DNA from: Salinivirga cyanobacteriivorans | Lineage (GTDB): Bacteria > Bacteroidota > Bacteroidia > Bacteroidales > Salinivirgaceae | Length of the DNA stretch: 64,000 nucleotides | Reading direction: 5' to 3' | Assembly: GCF_001443605.1 (NCBI RefSeq) | Contig: NZ_CP013118.1 | Location: 876,225-940,224 of the forward strand | In this document: positions 15,473 through 24,099 of the stretch, in pieces | Layout of the letters: the number at the start of each line of letters is the position of its first letter | How positions within the stretch are numbered: position 1 is the stretch's first letter | Notes under the pieces: model-generated | The model's database searches: none | Told to the model about the DNA's origin: nothing | The model's input: only the letters and a program-made list of their open reading frames with translations | Program-made: the position numbers and the translations under genes

Positions 15473-16780
15473 ATGAAAAAAATTACACATATCCTCCTAT
15501 TTGCAATGCTATTTCTGGCATTTGTTCCTACACAGGCGCAAAAAGGCAAAAAAGTTATCGAAAGTAGTGAACGTAGAGCTCCGGATTGGGTAAATGGTCT
15601 CGAAAAAAACTACATTATAATTGTGGGAACAGGTGCAACCCTTGAAGATGCCAAACAAGATGCCCTGCTCAGGATAAAAGAAAAAATAATTCGCGCTGTG
15701 GCTGAAAATGTGCAATTCGAAAGCCAGATGGACCGGAAAGAAGAAATGTTAAATAATATCAGCAATTATGCTGAAACCTATGAATCGACAACCAAAACCC
15801 AGGCTACTGATGTCTCTTTCGTTAAAGGAATTGCACTAAATAAAGCTGAAGCGTTTTATTGGGAAAAAGTAAAAGACAAAAGTACTGATAAGGTAACGGC
15901 TCATTATCATGTAAAATACCCATTCTCTTCAATAGAACTCAAAAAACTTGTAATGGCCTTTGAAAAAAAGGACAGAGAGCTAACAGAGCAGCTCAACTCC
16001 ATTTTAAATGAAGTCCCCACAATGAATTCTGTTGAACGAATGGAAGGTGCCATAAAAGAACTGCAACAGCTCCAGGATCGTTTCATGGGACCGCGAAAAG
16101 ATCAGGCAGCAACCGGAGTTAGCCGTATAATCACCAGACTAAAGTCCATCACAATTCACCCGGAAGTAAACAGACTGGGCTTAATTGAATACTCGCTGCG
16201 GGTTGGAAATCAAACTATTAAGGCCTCAAAAAAACCAAGAGTACTAAATCCCAATCAGTGTGCAACAATTAAAACAGTTCAACCAACCGAAAGTGGCTGG
16301 AAAATCAAATACGATCCACAGTATTGCTACGAAGATCCCAATAACCTCATTCGTGTAATGCACAATATCCGTCATAACCGCTTGCAGCATGATTTTCATT
16401 TTAACATTAATGCCGAAAAAGTGGAAATATACATGCACTCAGACATACTTGTGAATGCGGAAACCGTTACAGACACTACAGCAAAAGACATCACATTTAC
16501 GTTCAATATTGCATCTAAATATGAAAGTCCATTCACCATTGAAAGCATTGTACTAAAATACGATAACCTGGCTCCCATTTCATTCAACAACATTAACCGT
16601 ACCTTTAGCGGGAAAGGAGAACATGAACTTAAGCTGAAGCTTGACAAGGAACTGGAAATTGATAAATACAGCTCCAATAAAGAGTCCATGGTGAATGGCA
16701 TGATATATTACAAAGGCAAGGAATCAGGTGAAAGAGACACCTACAAATTATACAAACACAATATTACCACTAACTTTTAG
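15473..16780 (+). CDS. Exported LPP20-like protein, unknown function
   Basis: About 435 residues from the ATG at 15473, chosen because it begins a clean signal peptide (MKKITHILLFAMLFLAFVPTQAQ); an upstream in-frame ATG at 15443 would prepend ten residues that spoil it. Residues about 25-160 repeat the LPP20 pattern (APDWVNGLEKNYIIIVGTG, then EDAKQDALLRIKEKIIRAV), a helical region follows, and the C-terminal 200 residues are beta-rich without a recognised family. Third member of a set with the genes at 13782 and 14694. The three probably localise together in the periplasm or outer membrane. Confidence 0.6.
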   Translation: MKKITHILLFAMLFLAFVPTQAQKGKKVIESSERRAPDWVNGLEKNYIIIVGTGATLEDAKQDALLRIKEKIIRAVAENVQFESQMDRKEEMLNNISNYAETYESTTKTQATDVSFVKGIALNKAEAFYWEKVKDKSTDKVTAHYHVKYPFSSIELKKLVMAFEKKDRELTEQLNSILNEVPTMNSVERMEGAIKELQQLQDRFMGPRKDQAATGVSRIITRLKSITIHPEVNRLGLIEYSLRVGNQTIKASKKPRVLNPNQCATIKTVQPTESGWKIKYDPQYCYEDPNNLIRVMHNIRHNRLQHDFHFNINAEKVEIYMHSDILVNAETVTDTTAKDITFTFNIASKYESPFTIESIVLKYDNLAPISFNNINRTFSGKGEHELKLKLDKELEIDKYSSNKESMVNGMIYYKGKESGERDTYKLYKHNITTNF

Positions 16781-16803
16781 TATATCATAAGACTATAGAA
16801 TTG

Positions 16804-16834
16804 AAGCTACCTCAACCATGGGGTAGCTTTTTTT
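16804..16834. terminator. Bidirectional terminator between convergent genes
   Basis: AAGCTACC and GGTAGCTT flank a 10-nt loop, followed by a T-run on the plus strand. It sits between the stop of the LPP20-like gene (16780) and the convergent DUF429 gene, whose stop codon (16812-16814) falls in the loop. Confidence 0.75.
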
Positions 16835-17528
16835 GTGGTATATAAATTCGTGCATCATTGCACTCCTGACCTGGTAAAATCAAGTAGTTTTGCGGATAAA
16901 ATTTCCTGGCAGCCAATGCAAGCACCATAGCATCTACAATGTCATCTGCTTTAAGGTGTTTGCGCAATGTATCTGCTATAATAGTTTGAAAAACAACTTC
17001 TGACTTCTGCCAAAGCCATTCGAATAAATGTATTCGTTCCGCTATGCCTGTCATATTTCGTTTATTATTATGGAATTGAACACCCTTGTTTAAATGATAA
17101 AATGTGGTTTCAGGATGCGACTCAAAAAAGATATCGCGATATCCGGGATTAGTTTTTAAAAAGCGATCAAGCGCCTTAATTTTAGGTATGATATTCCAGG
17201 CTTGCAAAGATATCTTCTTACCTGTTTTACTGGCATTCAATGCGCAAGCCTCCTGGTAGCTTTTGGCATAAAGCGCTGCCTTTACGGGAGGACTAAAAAC
17301 CGAGGATTTAAGCCCGCGTGGTAGAAATTTTCTGAGTTCTATATCGCATTGCCTTTGCGAATTGACAGTATTAAGGCCAATGGGCATATCGATAAAATAC
17401 AAATCAGCGGGTAGCGCCAAAACTAATTTATTTAGCGATTCATGCACAGCAAAATTATAATTATCCGCATCATCTATATAAAAGCCAAACCACCCAGCAG
17501 GACAACCGTCTATTCCGACAACTTTCAT
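16812..17528 (-). CDS. DUF429 domain protein (RNase H-like fold)
   Basis: 238 residues. The N-terminus VVGIDGCPAGWFGFYID has the Asp-Gly-cys-Pro-x-GW signature of DUF429, a family predicted to have an RNase H-like fold with possible nuclease activity; further conserved parts are LYFIDMPIGLN (second acidic strand) and a C-terminal DDIVDAMVLALAARK (last acidic residues). It overlaps the ddl stop by four bases (ATGA), so the two are translationally coupled, although no functional link to cell-wall synthesis is known to me. Substrate unknown. Confidence 0.8.
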   Translation of the reverse strand: MKVVGIDGCPAGWFGFYIDDADNYNFAVHESLNKLVLALPADLYFIDMPIGLNTVNSQRQCDIELRKFLPRGLKSSVFSPPVKAALYAKSYQEACALNASKTGKKISLQAWNIIPKIKALDRFLKTNPGYRDIFFESHPETTFYHLNKGVQFHNNKRNMTGIAERIHLFEWLWQKSEVVFQTIIADTLRKHLKADDIVDAMVLALAARKFYPQNYLILPGQECNDARIYIPQKKLPHG

Positions 17529-18514
17529 TTCCCCTGAGCCCTTTGAATGGCATCGTCCATGGCCATTGAAAACAGCTCGGTGGTGGTCATACCATAGGCT
17601 TCTGCCTGTTGTGGTACGATACTCGCAGCACTCATACCAGGCACAGTATTTACTTCAATTAAGTATAACCTGTCGTCTTTCATGAGGTAGTCAATACGCA
17701 CAATTCCGTGGCAACTCAACCAGTCGTATATTTGTGAAGAGAGTTGCTGCACAGCATTCATCTCAGTTTTAGTAATGCGCGCAGGTGTTATTTCGTCAGC
17801 TTCTCCATTGTATTTTGCATCATAATCGAAAAACTCATTTTTACTTACAATTTCAGTTGCCGGAAGCAGCAGGGCTTTTTCCCTTGTTTTGATCAAACCA
17901 CAGGTTACTTCTGTGCCCTCAATAAAAGACTCTATAAGTATTTCCCCATCCTCATCAAAGGCTGCATTTATAGCATTCTTTAACTCACTAATCGCTTTTA
18001 CTTTTGTTATACCAAAACTACTCCCACCGGCATTGGGTTTAACAAACAGTGGAAGCCCTAAATCTTCTACTATCTGCTCTACATCATATCTATCATCTTT
18101 TTTGAGGAAAATATAGGGCGCAGTATGCACACCCAGCATCTGGAGGTAACGTTTAGTTGCAACTTTATTAAATGTTAAAGCAGATGTAAATGCATCGCAG
18201 GTTGTGTATGGCATCCCAATCATATCAAAATAACCCTGTAACCGGCCATCCTCTCCCGGGGCTCCGTGAATAGTGATAAAAGCCACATCGAATTTCAGCC
18301 GATTCTTATGCACCTTTACTGAAAAATCATTTTTATCTACCTCAAACTCCACGTTCTGATTATCGATATAAACCCATTTTTCACGGTTAATTAAAACCTG
18401 GTAGACGTTAAACCTTGACTTGTCAATACTTTTTGCAATCTCTTTTGCACTGTTAAAAGAGACCACATCCTCCTTGGAATAACCTCCAGAAATAAGTGCC
18501 ACGTTGATTTTCAT
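17525..18514 (-). CDS. ddl: D-alanine--D-alanine ligase
   Basis: About 329 residues from the ATG at 18512-18514 (MKINVALISGGYSKEDVVS); the frame is open 21 bp further upstream but the family starts here. ATP-grasp enzyme making D-Ala-D-Ala for peptidoglycan in the cytoplasm. Visible landmarks: N-terminal VALISGG, the substrate loop HGAPGEDGRLQGYFD, FVKPNAGGSSFGITKV (ATP-binding), EVTCGLI, and the metal-binding end YLIEVNTVPGMS. Length and motifs are normal for the family. It ends in an ATGA overlap with the DUF429 gene. Confidence 0.96.
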   Translation of the reverse strand: MKINVALISGGYSKEDVVSFNSAKEIAKSIDKSRFNVYQVLINREKWVYIDNQNVEFEVDKNDFSVKVHKNRLKFDVAFITIHGAPGEDGRLQGYFDMIGMPYTTCDAFTSALTFNKVATKRYLQMLGVHTAPYIFLKKDDRYDVEQIVEDLGLPLFVKPNAGGSSFGITKVKAISELKNAINAAFDEDGEILIESFIEGTEVTCGLIKTREKALLLPATEIVSKNEFFDYDAKYNGEADEITPARITKTEMNAVQQLSSQIYDWLSCHGIVRIDYLMKDDRLYLIEVNTVPGMSAASIVPQQAEAYGMTTTELFSMAMDDAIQRAQGK

Positions 18515-18618
18515 GCCCGAATATTTAGTGTTCAAACATCAAAAATAAAGATATTTCATGGTTGCGCAGTAAAAAGTCTTGTTTTTTATAAAATGAGTTT
18601 TTTTAAGAATTATCCGGA

Positions 18619-19037
18619 CTATCGTGGATTCGTTCAACTTACAATTTGCAGTGCGCTTCGCTTCTGAAAAACATTACAAAAGCAGGATAATTTACTTTCA
18701 ATTCTTTCATTACAGCTGGCCTCTATCCCGATACGCTGCGCTATCGTGGATTCGTTCAACTTACAATTTTCAGTGCGCTTCGCTTCTGAAAAACATTACA
18801 AAAGCAGGATAATTTACTTTCAATTCTTTCATTACAGCTGGCCTGTATCCCGATACGCTGCGCTATCGTGGATTCGTTCAACTTACAATTTGCAGTGCGC
18901 TTCGCTTCTGAACAACATTACAAAAGCAGGATGATTTACTTTCAATTCTTTCATTACAGCTGGCCTGCATCCCGATACACTGCGCTATCGTGGATTCGTT
19001 CAACTTACAATTTTCAGTGCGCTTCGCTTCTGAAAAT
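18619..19037. repeat. 122-bp tandem repeat, about 3.4 copies
   Basis: The unit begins CTATCGTGGATTCG and recurs at 18619, 18741, 18863 and 18985, exactly 122 bp apart; the last copy stops after GCTTCGCTTCTGAAAA at about 19037. Copies differ by only a few bases. Each junction carries a hairpin (ATCCCGATA, CGCTGCGC loop, TATCGTGGAT). 122 is not a multiple of three, so the repeat is not a coding repeat. It occupies the gap between ddl and the ccsA-like gene. Role unknown. Confidence 0.95.
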
Positions 19038-19043
19038 TGAGTT

Positions 19044-19835
19044 TCACGAATATACATGCACACTCGATTGAGCAGCGGGTAAAAAATTAATTCCAAACCA
19101 GGCAATTAAAAGAATTAGGAAAGCAAATGCAAGCCACCTTGTGTGTTGAGCAGTTTTATGTGGTTTATGGTATCGTAAATGCATATAAAGCATGTAAACA
19201 GCCCAGGTTATAAATGCCCAGGTTTCTTTTGGGTCCCAGGTCCAATAGTGCCCCCAGGCTTCTTTTGCCCATAAAGCACCAAATATTAATCCCAGTGTTA
19301 GAAACCCGAAACCAATATACACAATATTGTCAGCTAGTTGTAAAAGATTGGTTATTGACCTGTTGCGATGCCGGTCAAGTAGAGCTTTGAAGCCTATTAA
19401 TGAAGAAACACCCAGGAAGGCATACGCAATCATATAAACAATTACGTGTGGAACAAACCATACACTTTGCAAAGCCGGCATAAGTGTTTTACTGTGTGTT
19501 TCTGGTTTTAACAAATTAAGTAAAACAAAAACCAGAGCCAGAAACATGCTATAGGATAAAAACCATGGATAATTCCATCTTTTATAAACCACAAATCCAA
19601 TTATAAACAGGAAAAACGAGTACCACAGCCGGGTTTCACCCAGTGTGCGCATTGGTGGCCTTTGTAGATTAATCCACAATAACACAATAAAAGCCAATAA
19701 ACTAAGAAATCCAATAATTGAAAATACTTCCACAAGACGTTTGACTAAACTTTTTTTCATTAAAAGGGAAAACAACAAAGCCAGTCCCCATAGACCAGCA
19801 CTCAGAAGTGCGAAAAATTCAAAATAATACCACAT
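19044..19835 (-). CDS. ccsA: Cytochrome c biogenesis protein CcsA-like (haem ligation)
   Basis: About 263 residues from the ATG at 19833-19835 (MWYYFEFFALLSAG); the frame extends 93 bp upstream into the preceding gene but this start lies 5 bp after the ResB-like stop and begins the first helix. Polytopic membrane protein with about eight helices and the tryptophan-rich haem motif GHYWTWDPKETWAF (about 190-203) of the CcmC/CcsA haem-handling family. With the ResB-like gene upstream it forms a System II haem lyase that attaches haem to periplasmic c-type cytochromes, here most likely NrfA and NrfH in the same operon. Confidence 0.93.
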   Translation of the reverse strand: MWYYFEFFALLSAGLWGLALLFSLLMKKSLVKRLVEVFSIIGFLSLLAFIVLLWINLQRPPMRTLGETRLWYSFFLFIIGFVVYKRWNYPWFLSYSMFLALVFVLLNLLKPETHSKTLMPALQSVWFVPHVIVYMIAYAFLGVSSLIGFKALLDRHRNRSITNLLQLADNIVYIGFGFLTLGLIFGALWAKEAWGHYWTWDPKETWAFITWAVYMLYMHLRYHKPHKTAQHTRWLAFAFLILLIAWFGINFLPAAQSSVHVYS

Positions 19836-19840
19836 AACAA

Positions 19841-21043
19841 TTAGCTTTTCCTTGTTTTTCCCTGGAATATCAGCCAAAATGCACCGGCTATCATCATAAA
19901 CAAACCCACATAAACTACTGGCAACCAAGGATCGCGTACAAGTTCGAGCACGCTTAACCGTGACCAGCGACCAAATCTCTGATCATAATCAGTTTGATAA
20001 ACTTTCCAGCCTTCTATTCTCAACGGTTTATTCACCTCAATTACCTCTTCGAACCTGTTTCCATTTTTACTGAAAACCTCAACTTCAGAAGCATATCTTT
20101 TGGGCTCTGGTTTCAGCATTGCCAAAGCTATTGAATCGTTTATGCTAAGTAATCTGGAAGCATACATGAAGTTGCCCGGTGAAACCCACCCATAATGCAC
20201 TCCATTTATGCTCATCATAGCGGCCTGTAAAGCACCTGTGTCCTGGGATGGTTGAAAATGGTTTTCTTTCATCCTTATGGCATTAGATATGTATGTCATG
20301 GTTCGTATATTGTAACCAGCCATATTGATACTATCATCAACAGGTAAATCAGCAATTAGTGGCTTTCCATTGCGATTAAGAATCTCAGAATTCCCCTGGG
20401 ATATCAGGGCAATTTTCGCAGGGTAATTCTCCAATACAAAATCCTTCAATTTAAATGCAAATGGTAATTCTATCCTGGTACGATTTTCATTATAAGCATA
20501 CCATGTTGTTTGGCCTTCCTGTAAATACATATTTAATCTGCTCAAATCACCAGCTCCCAGGCCTGCTGCAGCAAGGGCTATCCATAAACCAACATGATTG
20601 AGTAGATAACCCGTGTTTTTTAGTTTAAATGGTCTTATTCTTTTCAGGGCAGACAAGCCCAGTACAATTAATAGCCACGCATATGAAAGAAGATAGGCCC
20701 AACTATCCAGCATATTGAATAAACCTGGGGCTCCGGCAGCTTGTTGCGGAATGAGCCCCATCAATACTGAAAGCAACGTAAATAGGCCAAGTGCACTAAT
20801 AGCAGCCGGCACAGAAGACATCCACCGAATGAGCCTACTGCTTTTACGGTAAAGATGTAAAACAGCCAAAATACTAATCAACAGGGCTCCAAGAGAAATA
20901 TTGAAGGGGAAAGCGGGTTTAGGAATTGGTGTGCGGGTAAAGAAATCAAGCGCCAACCCTGTAATGAATAACCCTGCTGCTAACAAAATGCCTTCAGAAT
21001 ATCCCCAGGGTTGGCGCCAGATCTTGCGAACATTATTGTTCAT
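19841..21043 (-). CDS. Cytochrome c biogenesis protein, ResB-like
   Basis: About 400 residues from the ATG at 21041-21043; a TTG three codons earlier is less likely. Several N-terminal helices, a large periplasmic domain (about 150-365) containing the family signature LKDFVLENYPAK and KPLRIEGWKVYQTDYD, and a last helix near 375-395. ResB (Ccs1) partners CcsA in System II cytochrome c maturation. It lies 22 bp after nrfA and just before ccsA; in Epsilonproteobacteria the two are fused as NrfI, here they are separate. Probably needed for the unusual CxxCK haem of NrfA. Confidence 0.88.
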   Translation of the reverse strand: MNNNVRKIWRQPWGYSEGILLAAGLFITGLALDFFTRTPIPKPAFPFNISLGALLISILAVLHLYRKSSRLIRWMSSVPAAISALGLFTLLSVLMGLIPQQAAGAPGLFNMLDSWAYLLSYAWLLIVLGLSALKRIRPFKLKNTGYLLNHVGLWIALAAAGLGAGDLSRLNMYLQEGQTTWYAYNENRTRIELPFAFKLKDFVLENYPAKIALISQGNSEILNRNGKPLIADLPVDDSINMAGYNIRTMTYISNAIRMKENHFQPSQDTGALQAAMMSINGVHYGWVSPGNFMYASRLLSINDSIALAMLKPEPKRYASEVEVFSKNGNRFEEVIEVNKPLRIEGWKVYQTDYDQRFGRWSRLSVLELVRDPWLPVVYVGLFMMIAGAFWLIFQGKTRKS

Positions 21044-21065
21044 CGAATACAAATAATTTTCCTGA

Positions 21066-22616
21066 TTAAGGTCTGTTTAGTTTTTTAGTTTCGTACTGTG
21101 CTTCGCGCTGTTCTGCTTTCTCAAGCCATTTGGGGACTACTGTTTTAAGAAACTCCTCTTTTTCATTATTAAGTTTTTCCATATCAAGTCCTATAAATTC
21201 CTGCGCTTTGGCTTTGGTTGAAATATCAGGATATTCCACAGGTTTATTGTGTCCAAGGTCAGCCAAAATACGAGATAATTTTAGCCGGGCATCATGTGCT
21301 GCAGACATTCCTTTGGCAAGCACCCGACCTGACTCTATTGGCGCATGAAAAGGAGCACCATGACTGGCTGCAATGTAATCCCAGCGCCATTGTGCATGCC
21401 GAATATCCATCAGAGCATCCTGCATTTGTTCTTCAGTGGCACCTAAATCCCAGGCTTTTTTGGCTTCCACATGTGCGCTAACAATAAGCTTCTCCAGTTT
21501 ATCGCGGGTTTCAATTATTTTATCTTGTCGTTCATATACGCTGGCAACAAGGTCTTCGGTTTCTTCGCGGTGACAAACCTGACATGTTTTAGAAACGTGC
21601 GCCAGTGGGCTCACAACATGATGACTTGTAAATTTTTGTCCTCCTTCGCTTGTATAAGGCATATGACAATCGGCACAGGCAACCCCGCGTTGCGCATGAA
21701 TACCCATTTGGAAAATCTCATAATCAGGGTGCTGCGCTTTAAGCATAGGGGCTTTACTAAGTTTATGAGTCCAGTCAGAAAACTGCATATTATCATAATA
21801 CTCCTCCATTTCCTCTACTGTTTGGCCATCGTCCCATGGCAATGTGAGGTAAGGAGAACCTTTAACTTTTTGCTTATTAAAATAGTATTCCACATGGCAT
21901 TGGGCACACACTAATTTCCGCATATCCTGATGGCTAGCCTCTTCGATGTTCATATCACGCCGATTAAATGCCTCAATAAGGGCGGGTCTTGAAATGCGCA
22001 GATTCATTGTTTCAGCATCATGACAATCGGCACAGCCAATTGGATTAACAATCTGATGACCGCGTTCTTCCCAGGTACCGCTATAGAATTTAGCTACACC
22101 TTTGGTGAAATCTCCCTCCTCTTCAATAAGTTCATTCATTACACGTGGCACATCAGGACTTTTGCATGTCCAACAGGTATTGGGCATCGGGCTCTCTTTG
22201 CCGTCCATTGGAGCACCTGTTCTTAGAATTTCACGAATATCGTCAACTGCATGCATATGGCCACGACTCTGATTGTACTCTTTCGAAAAGCCATAACCAG
22301 CCCAAAGCACTACCAATCGGGGATCTTCTTCGAGCATATCTATCCATGCTGATCCGTTATACTTACTTTTAAAGCTGGTATCGGCTGTTTTCAAGAAGCT
22401 TTGGTATTCGCGTGGAAAATTCTCTCCCCACACTTCATTGCGTGGCTCAAATTGTCCATGCTCTACGCTTGGTTCATATGCAAAAACGGCTTCAGCCCTT
22501 CTTTCCATTACAGAAGAGGCAAGCAGTCCAAGTAAAAATACAATAACCATGCTGCCTAAAAAGAGCAACCACCCTAACCAGGGTTTTTGTTTTACTTTTT
22601 CGCTTAATGATGTCAT
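21066..22616 (-). CDS. nrfA: Ammonia-forming cytochrome c nitrite reductase, catalytic subunit
   Basis: 516 residues, the normal size. An N-terminal hydrophobic segment (about 15-37) exports or anchors it. Five haem motifs: the catalytic CWTCK with lysine ligand (about 148), then CADCH, CAQCH, CADCH and CQVCH. Further landmarks are FTSHHVVSP near the fourth haem and the calcium/active-site region around it. Reduces nitrite to ammonium with six electrons in the periplasm, fed by NrfH encoded 12 bp upstream. The operon continues into ResB- and CcsA-like maturation genes. Confidence 0.97.
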   Translation of the reverse strand: MTSLSEKVKQKPWLGWLLFLGSMVIVFLLGLLASSVMERRAEAVFAYEPSVEHGQFEPRNEVWGENFPREYQSFLKTADTSFKSKYNGSAWIDMLEEDPRLVVLWAGYGFSKEYNQSRGHMHAVDDIREILRTGAPMDGKESPMPNTCWTCKSPDVPRVMNELIEEEGDFTKGVAKFYSGTWEERGHQIVNPIGCADCHDAETMNLRISRPALIEAFNRRDMNIEEASHQDMRKLVCAQCHVEYYFNKQKVKGSPYLTLPWDDGQTVEEMEEYYDNMQFSDWTHKLSKAPMLKAQHPDYEIFQMGIHAQRGVACADCHMPYTSEGGQKFTSHHVVSPLAHVSKTCQVCHREETEDLVASVYERQDKIIETRDKLEKLIVSAHVEAKKAWDLGATEEQMQDALMDIRHAQWRWDYIAASHGAPFHAPIESGRVLAKGMSAAHDARLKLSRILADLGHNKPVEYPDISTKAKAQEFIGLDMEKLNNEKEEFLKTVVPKWLEKAEQREAQYETKKLNRP

Positions 22617-22628
22617 ATTAACAGAATT

Positions 22629-23213
22629 TTAGTTGTCAGTAATTAATGATTTTAGCCATTCGGGAACAGGACTGGGTGGTACAGGTACCCGCGCATTGGG
22701 GGCACTCGAAATACTTGTAACCGTACCATGGGGTACCGTTTGATGGCATTCCCAGCATTTACGGTCTTTTCTGAACTGGTGAAATTCGTTTGTGTAAGCA
22801 AGTGTTTTATGGTCGGTGACTAAATCGCTATGGCAGCGAATACAGTTTTCCTGCACCACATCAGCTCCAGCTTGCTTAATTTTAATAACCTGGGGTTCTG
22901 CCCGCATTGTGAAAATGGTAGCGTGCCTTAACCCATCCTGTGCTTTAAAATAATATTTTCGGAATACATTGTCGTGCGGAACATGGCAACTGTTACAGTT
23001 TGTATATTCTCTATGTGCACTGTGCTCCCATGATGCAAACTCAGGAGCCATAATATGGCAATTTACACATGTTTCTGGTTTATCAGAAAGGTAAGATGGT
23101 GCCTTTGAAATGTATACAGCATAGAAAAAAAGGCCTGCAAATATACCTCCGAGTAAAATAACAGGTATACGCCATTTTTTTGGTGGGGCAAGTTTTTTTA
23201 AGAAGTTTTTCAT
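22629..23213 (-). CDS. nrfH: Cytochrome c nitrite reductase small subunit, quinol dehydrogenase
   Basis: 194 residues. A membrane anchor lies at about 16-38, followed by four haem motifs: CVNCHIM (the NrfH-type motif with the Met in the adjacent position), CNSCH, CIRCH and CWECH. NapC/NirT family; it oxidises menaquinol and passes electrons to NrfA. The C-terminal 25 residues are Pro-rich. First gene of the nrfHA-resB-ccsA operon, only about 40 bp downstream of a hairpin that follows the ferredoxin gene. Confidence 0.96.
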   Translation of the reverse strand: MKNFLKKLAPPKKWRIPVILLGGIFAGLFFYAVYISKAPSYLSDKPETCVNCHIMAPEFASWEHSAHREYTNCNSCHVPHDNVFRKYYFKAQDGLRHATIFTMRAEPQVIKIKQAGADVVQENCIRCHSDLVTDHKTLAYTNEFHQFRKDRKCWECHQTVPHGTVTSISSAPNARVPVPPSPVPEWLKSLITDN

Positions 23214-23252
23214 CGATTTTGTATTTTTCCTGTGATGTACTGCATCAAAAAT

Positions 23253-23290
23253 AAAGAGGGCAATTCATATAGTATGATTGCCCTCTTTTT
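23253..23290 (-). terminator. Terminator or attenuator hairpin between ferredoxin and nrfH
   Basis: AAAGAGGGCAAT and ATTGCCCTCTTT form a 12-bp perfect stem with a 12-nt loop. On the minus strand it lies directly after the ferredoxin stop and is followed by TTTATTTTT. Only 40 bp remain before nrfH, so partial read-through into nrfHA is plausible. Confidence 0.7.
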
Positions 23291-23292
23291 GT

Positions 23293-23481
23293 CTATTCAA
23301 ATTTTATTACTTCCACCGGGCACTCTTCAGCAGCTTCTTTAATACAATCTTCATTTGCATTAAGATCTGCACCTTCAATTACCTCAGCTTCGTCTTCAAC
23401 TTTAAATACATCTGGACAAACATCCTCGCATAAACCGCATGATGTGCATCCTTCTTCAATCCAAACTTTATTAATTGCCAT
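23293..23481 (-). CDS. Single-cluster [4Fe-4S] ferredoxin
   Basis: 62 residues, cytoplasmic electron carrier. Cluster ligands are CTSCGLC followed by CP (DVCPDVF) in the first half, with the fourth ligand in AEECPVEVI; the other Cys (NEDCIKE) may form a disulfide with a residual Cys as in other monocluster ferredoxins. Acidic throughout. Its start has a strong Shine-Dalgarno sequence (GGAGG five bases before the ATG), which most genes here lack. Possible partner of the HydABC hydrogenase encoded 10 kb away (inference). Confidence 0.93.
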   Translation of the reverse strand: MAINKVWIEEGCTSCGLCEDVCPDVFKVEDEAEVIEGADLNANEDCIKEAAEECPVEVIKFE

Positions 23482-23527
23482 AAAAACCTCCTTTTTTCCT
23501 GAAATATATAAACTTTAACAATAAAAA

Positions 23528-23854
23528 TCAAGTCTTATTTGGACTTGGTGTCTTTGCCACTAACACTCTTGCTTTGTTATCTGTTTTATTAGCCAGTGCA
23601 TGCATAATATTGGCTGGACTGTGCACAATTGCTTCTTTTTCAGCAGAATTTATTTCATCACCAATATTAAACTCAATTTCGCCTTCCATCACCACAAAAA
23701 ATACATCAACTGGTGTTTTATGAGGTTTCACTACTTCACCGGGCTTCAAATTAATGTGCATTATCTGAGCATTTGAATGGTGATAAACCTCACGCACATC
23801 TAACCCATGCGGATTTTCTTTAATATCTTTGTCTTTCCAATAATTAATTTCCAT
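23528..23854 (-). CDS. Small cupin-domain protein
   Basis: 108 residues forming a single cupin barrel: motif 1 region LKPGEVVKPHKTPVDVFFVVMEGEIEF and motif 2 region VHSPANIMHALANKT. The metal-binding pattern is reduced (PHKT for the usual His pair, one His in motif 2), so metal binding is uncertain. Monodomain cupins of this size are often linked to electron-transfer or stress operons. The gene is 46 bp upstream of the ferredoxin on the same strand. Confidence 0.8.
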   Translation of the reverse strand: MEINYWKDKDIKENPHGLDVREVYHHSNAQIMHINLKPGEVVKPHKTPVDVFFVVMEGEIEFNIGDEINSAEKEAIVHSPANIMHALANKTDNKARVLVAKTPSPNKT

Positions 23855-23900
23855 ATGTTTTTAATTTTATACCAAATTTAAGAGCTGTAGACATAAAAAA

Positions 23901-23919
23901 ATGTTACATATGTTACATA
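23901..23919. promoter_or_regulatory. Tandem TGTTACAT motifs upstream of the cupin gene
   Basis: ATGTTACATATGTTACAT contains two direct copies of TGTTACAT about 50 bp upstream of the cupin start. A further TGTTACAT lies about 60 bp upstream of the PepSY gene (near 24573) and a TGTTA-n7-TAACA palindrome precedes the hydrogenase operon. A Crp/Fnr-type regulator is a reasonable guess. Confidence 0.35.
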
Positions 23920-24099
23920 AAGGATAAAAACATCTTATTTACATTAATTTTAAATTGCGCAGATTGAGATAAAGAACTAAATTGCAAAGCGAATTCGTAA
24001 TAAACAGGCCATAAAAAACGTATTTAAAAAGCAGGCGATCAGGAGTCCCCGAGAAAATCATATGAATTGCAGAAATTTCACCACCATAAATATAGAGTA

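Noticed and set aside
18619-19037. CRISPR array
   Set aside because: Whole 122-bp units are repeated with no unique spacers, and no cas genes are present.
18624-19071. Three similar 62-67 residue frames in the 122-bp repeat
   Set aside because: They are the same repeat read from each copy in a shifting frame; the unit is not a multiple of three.
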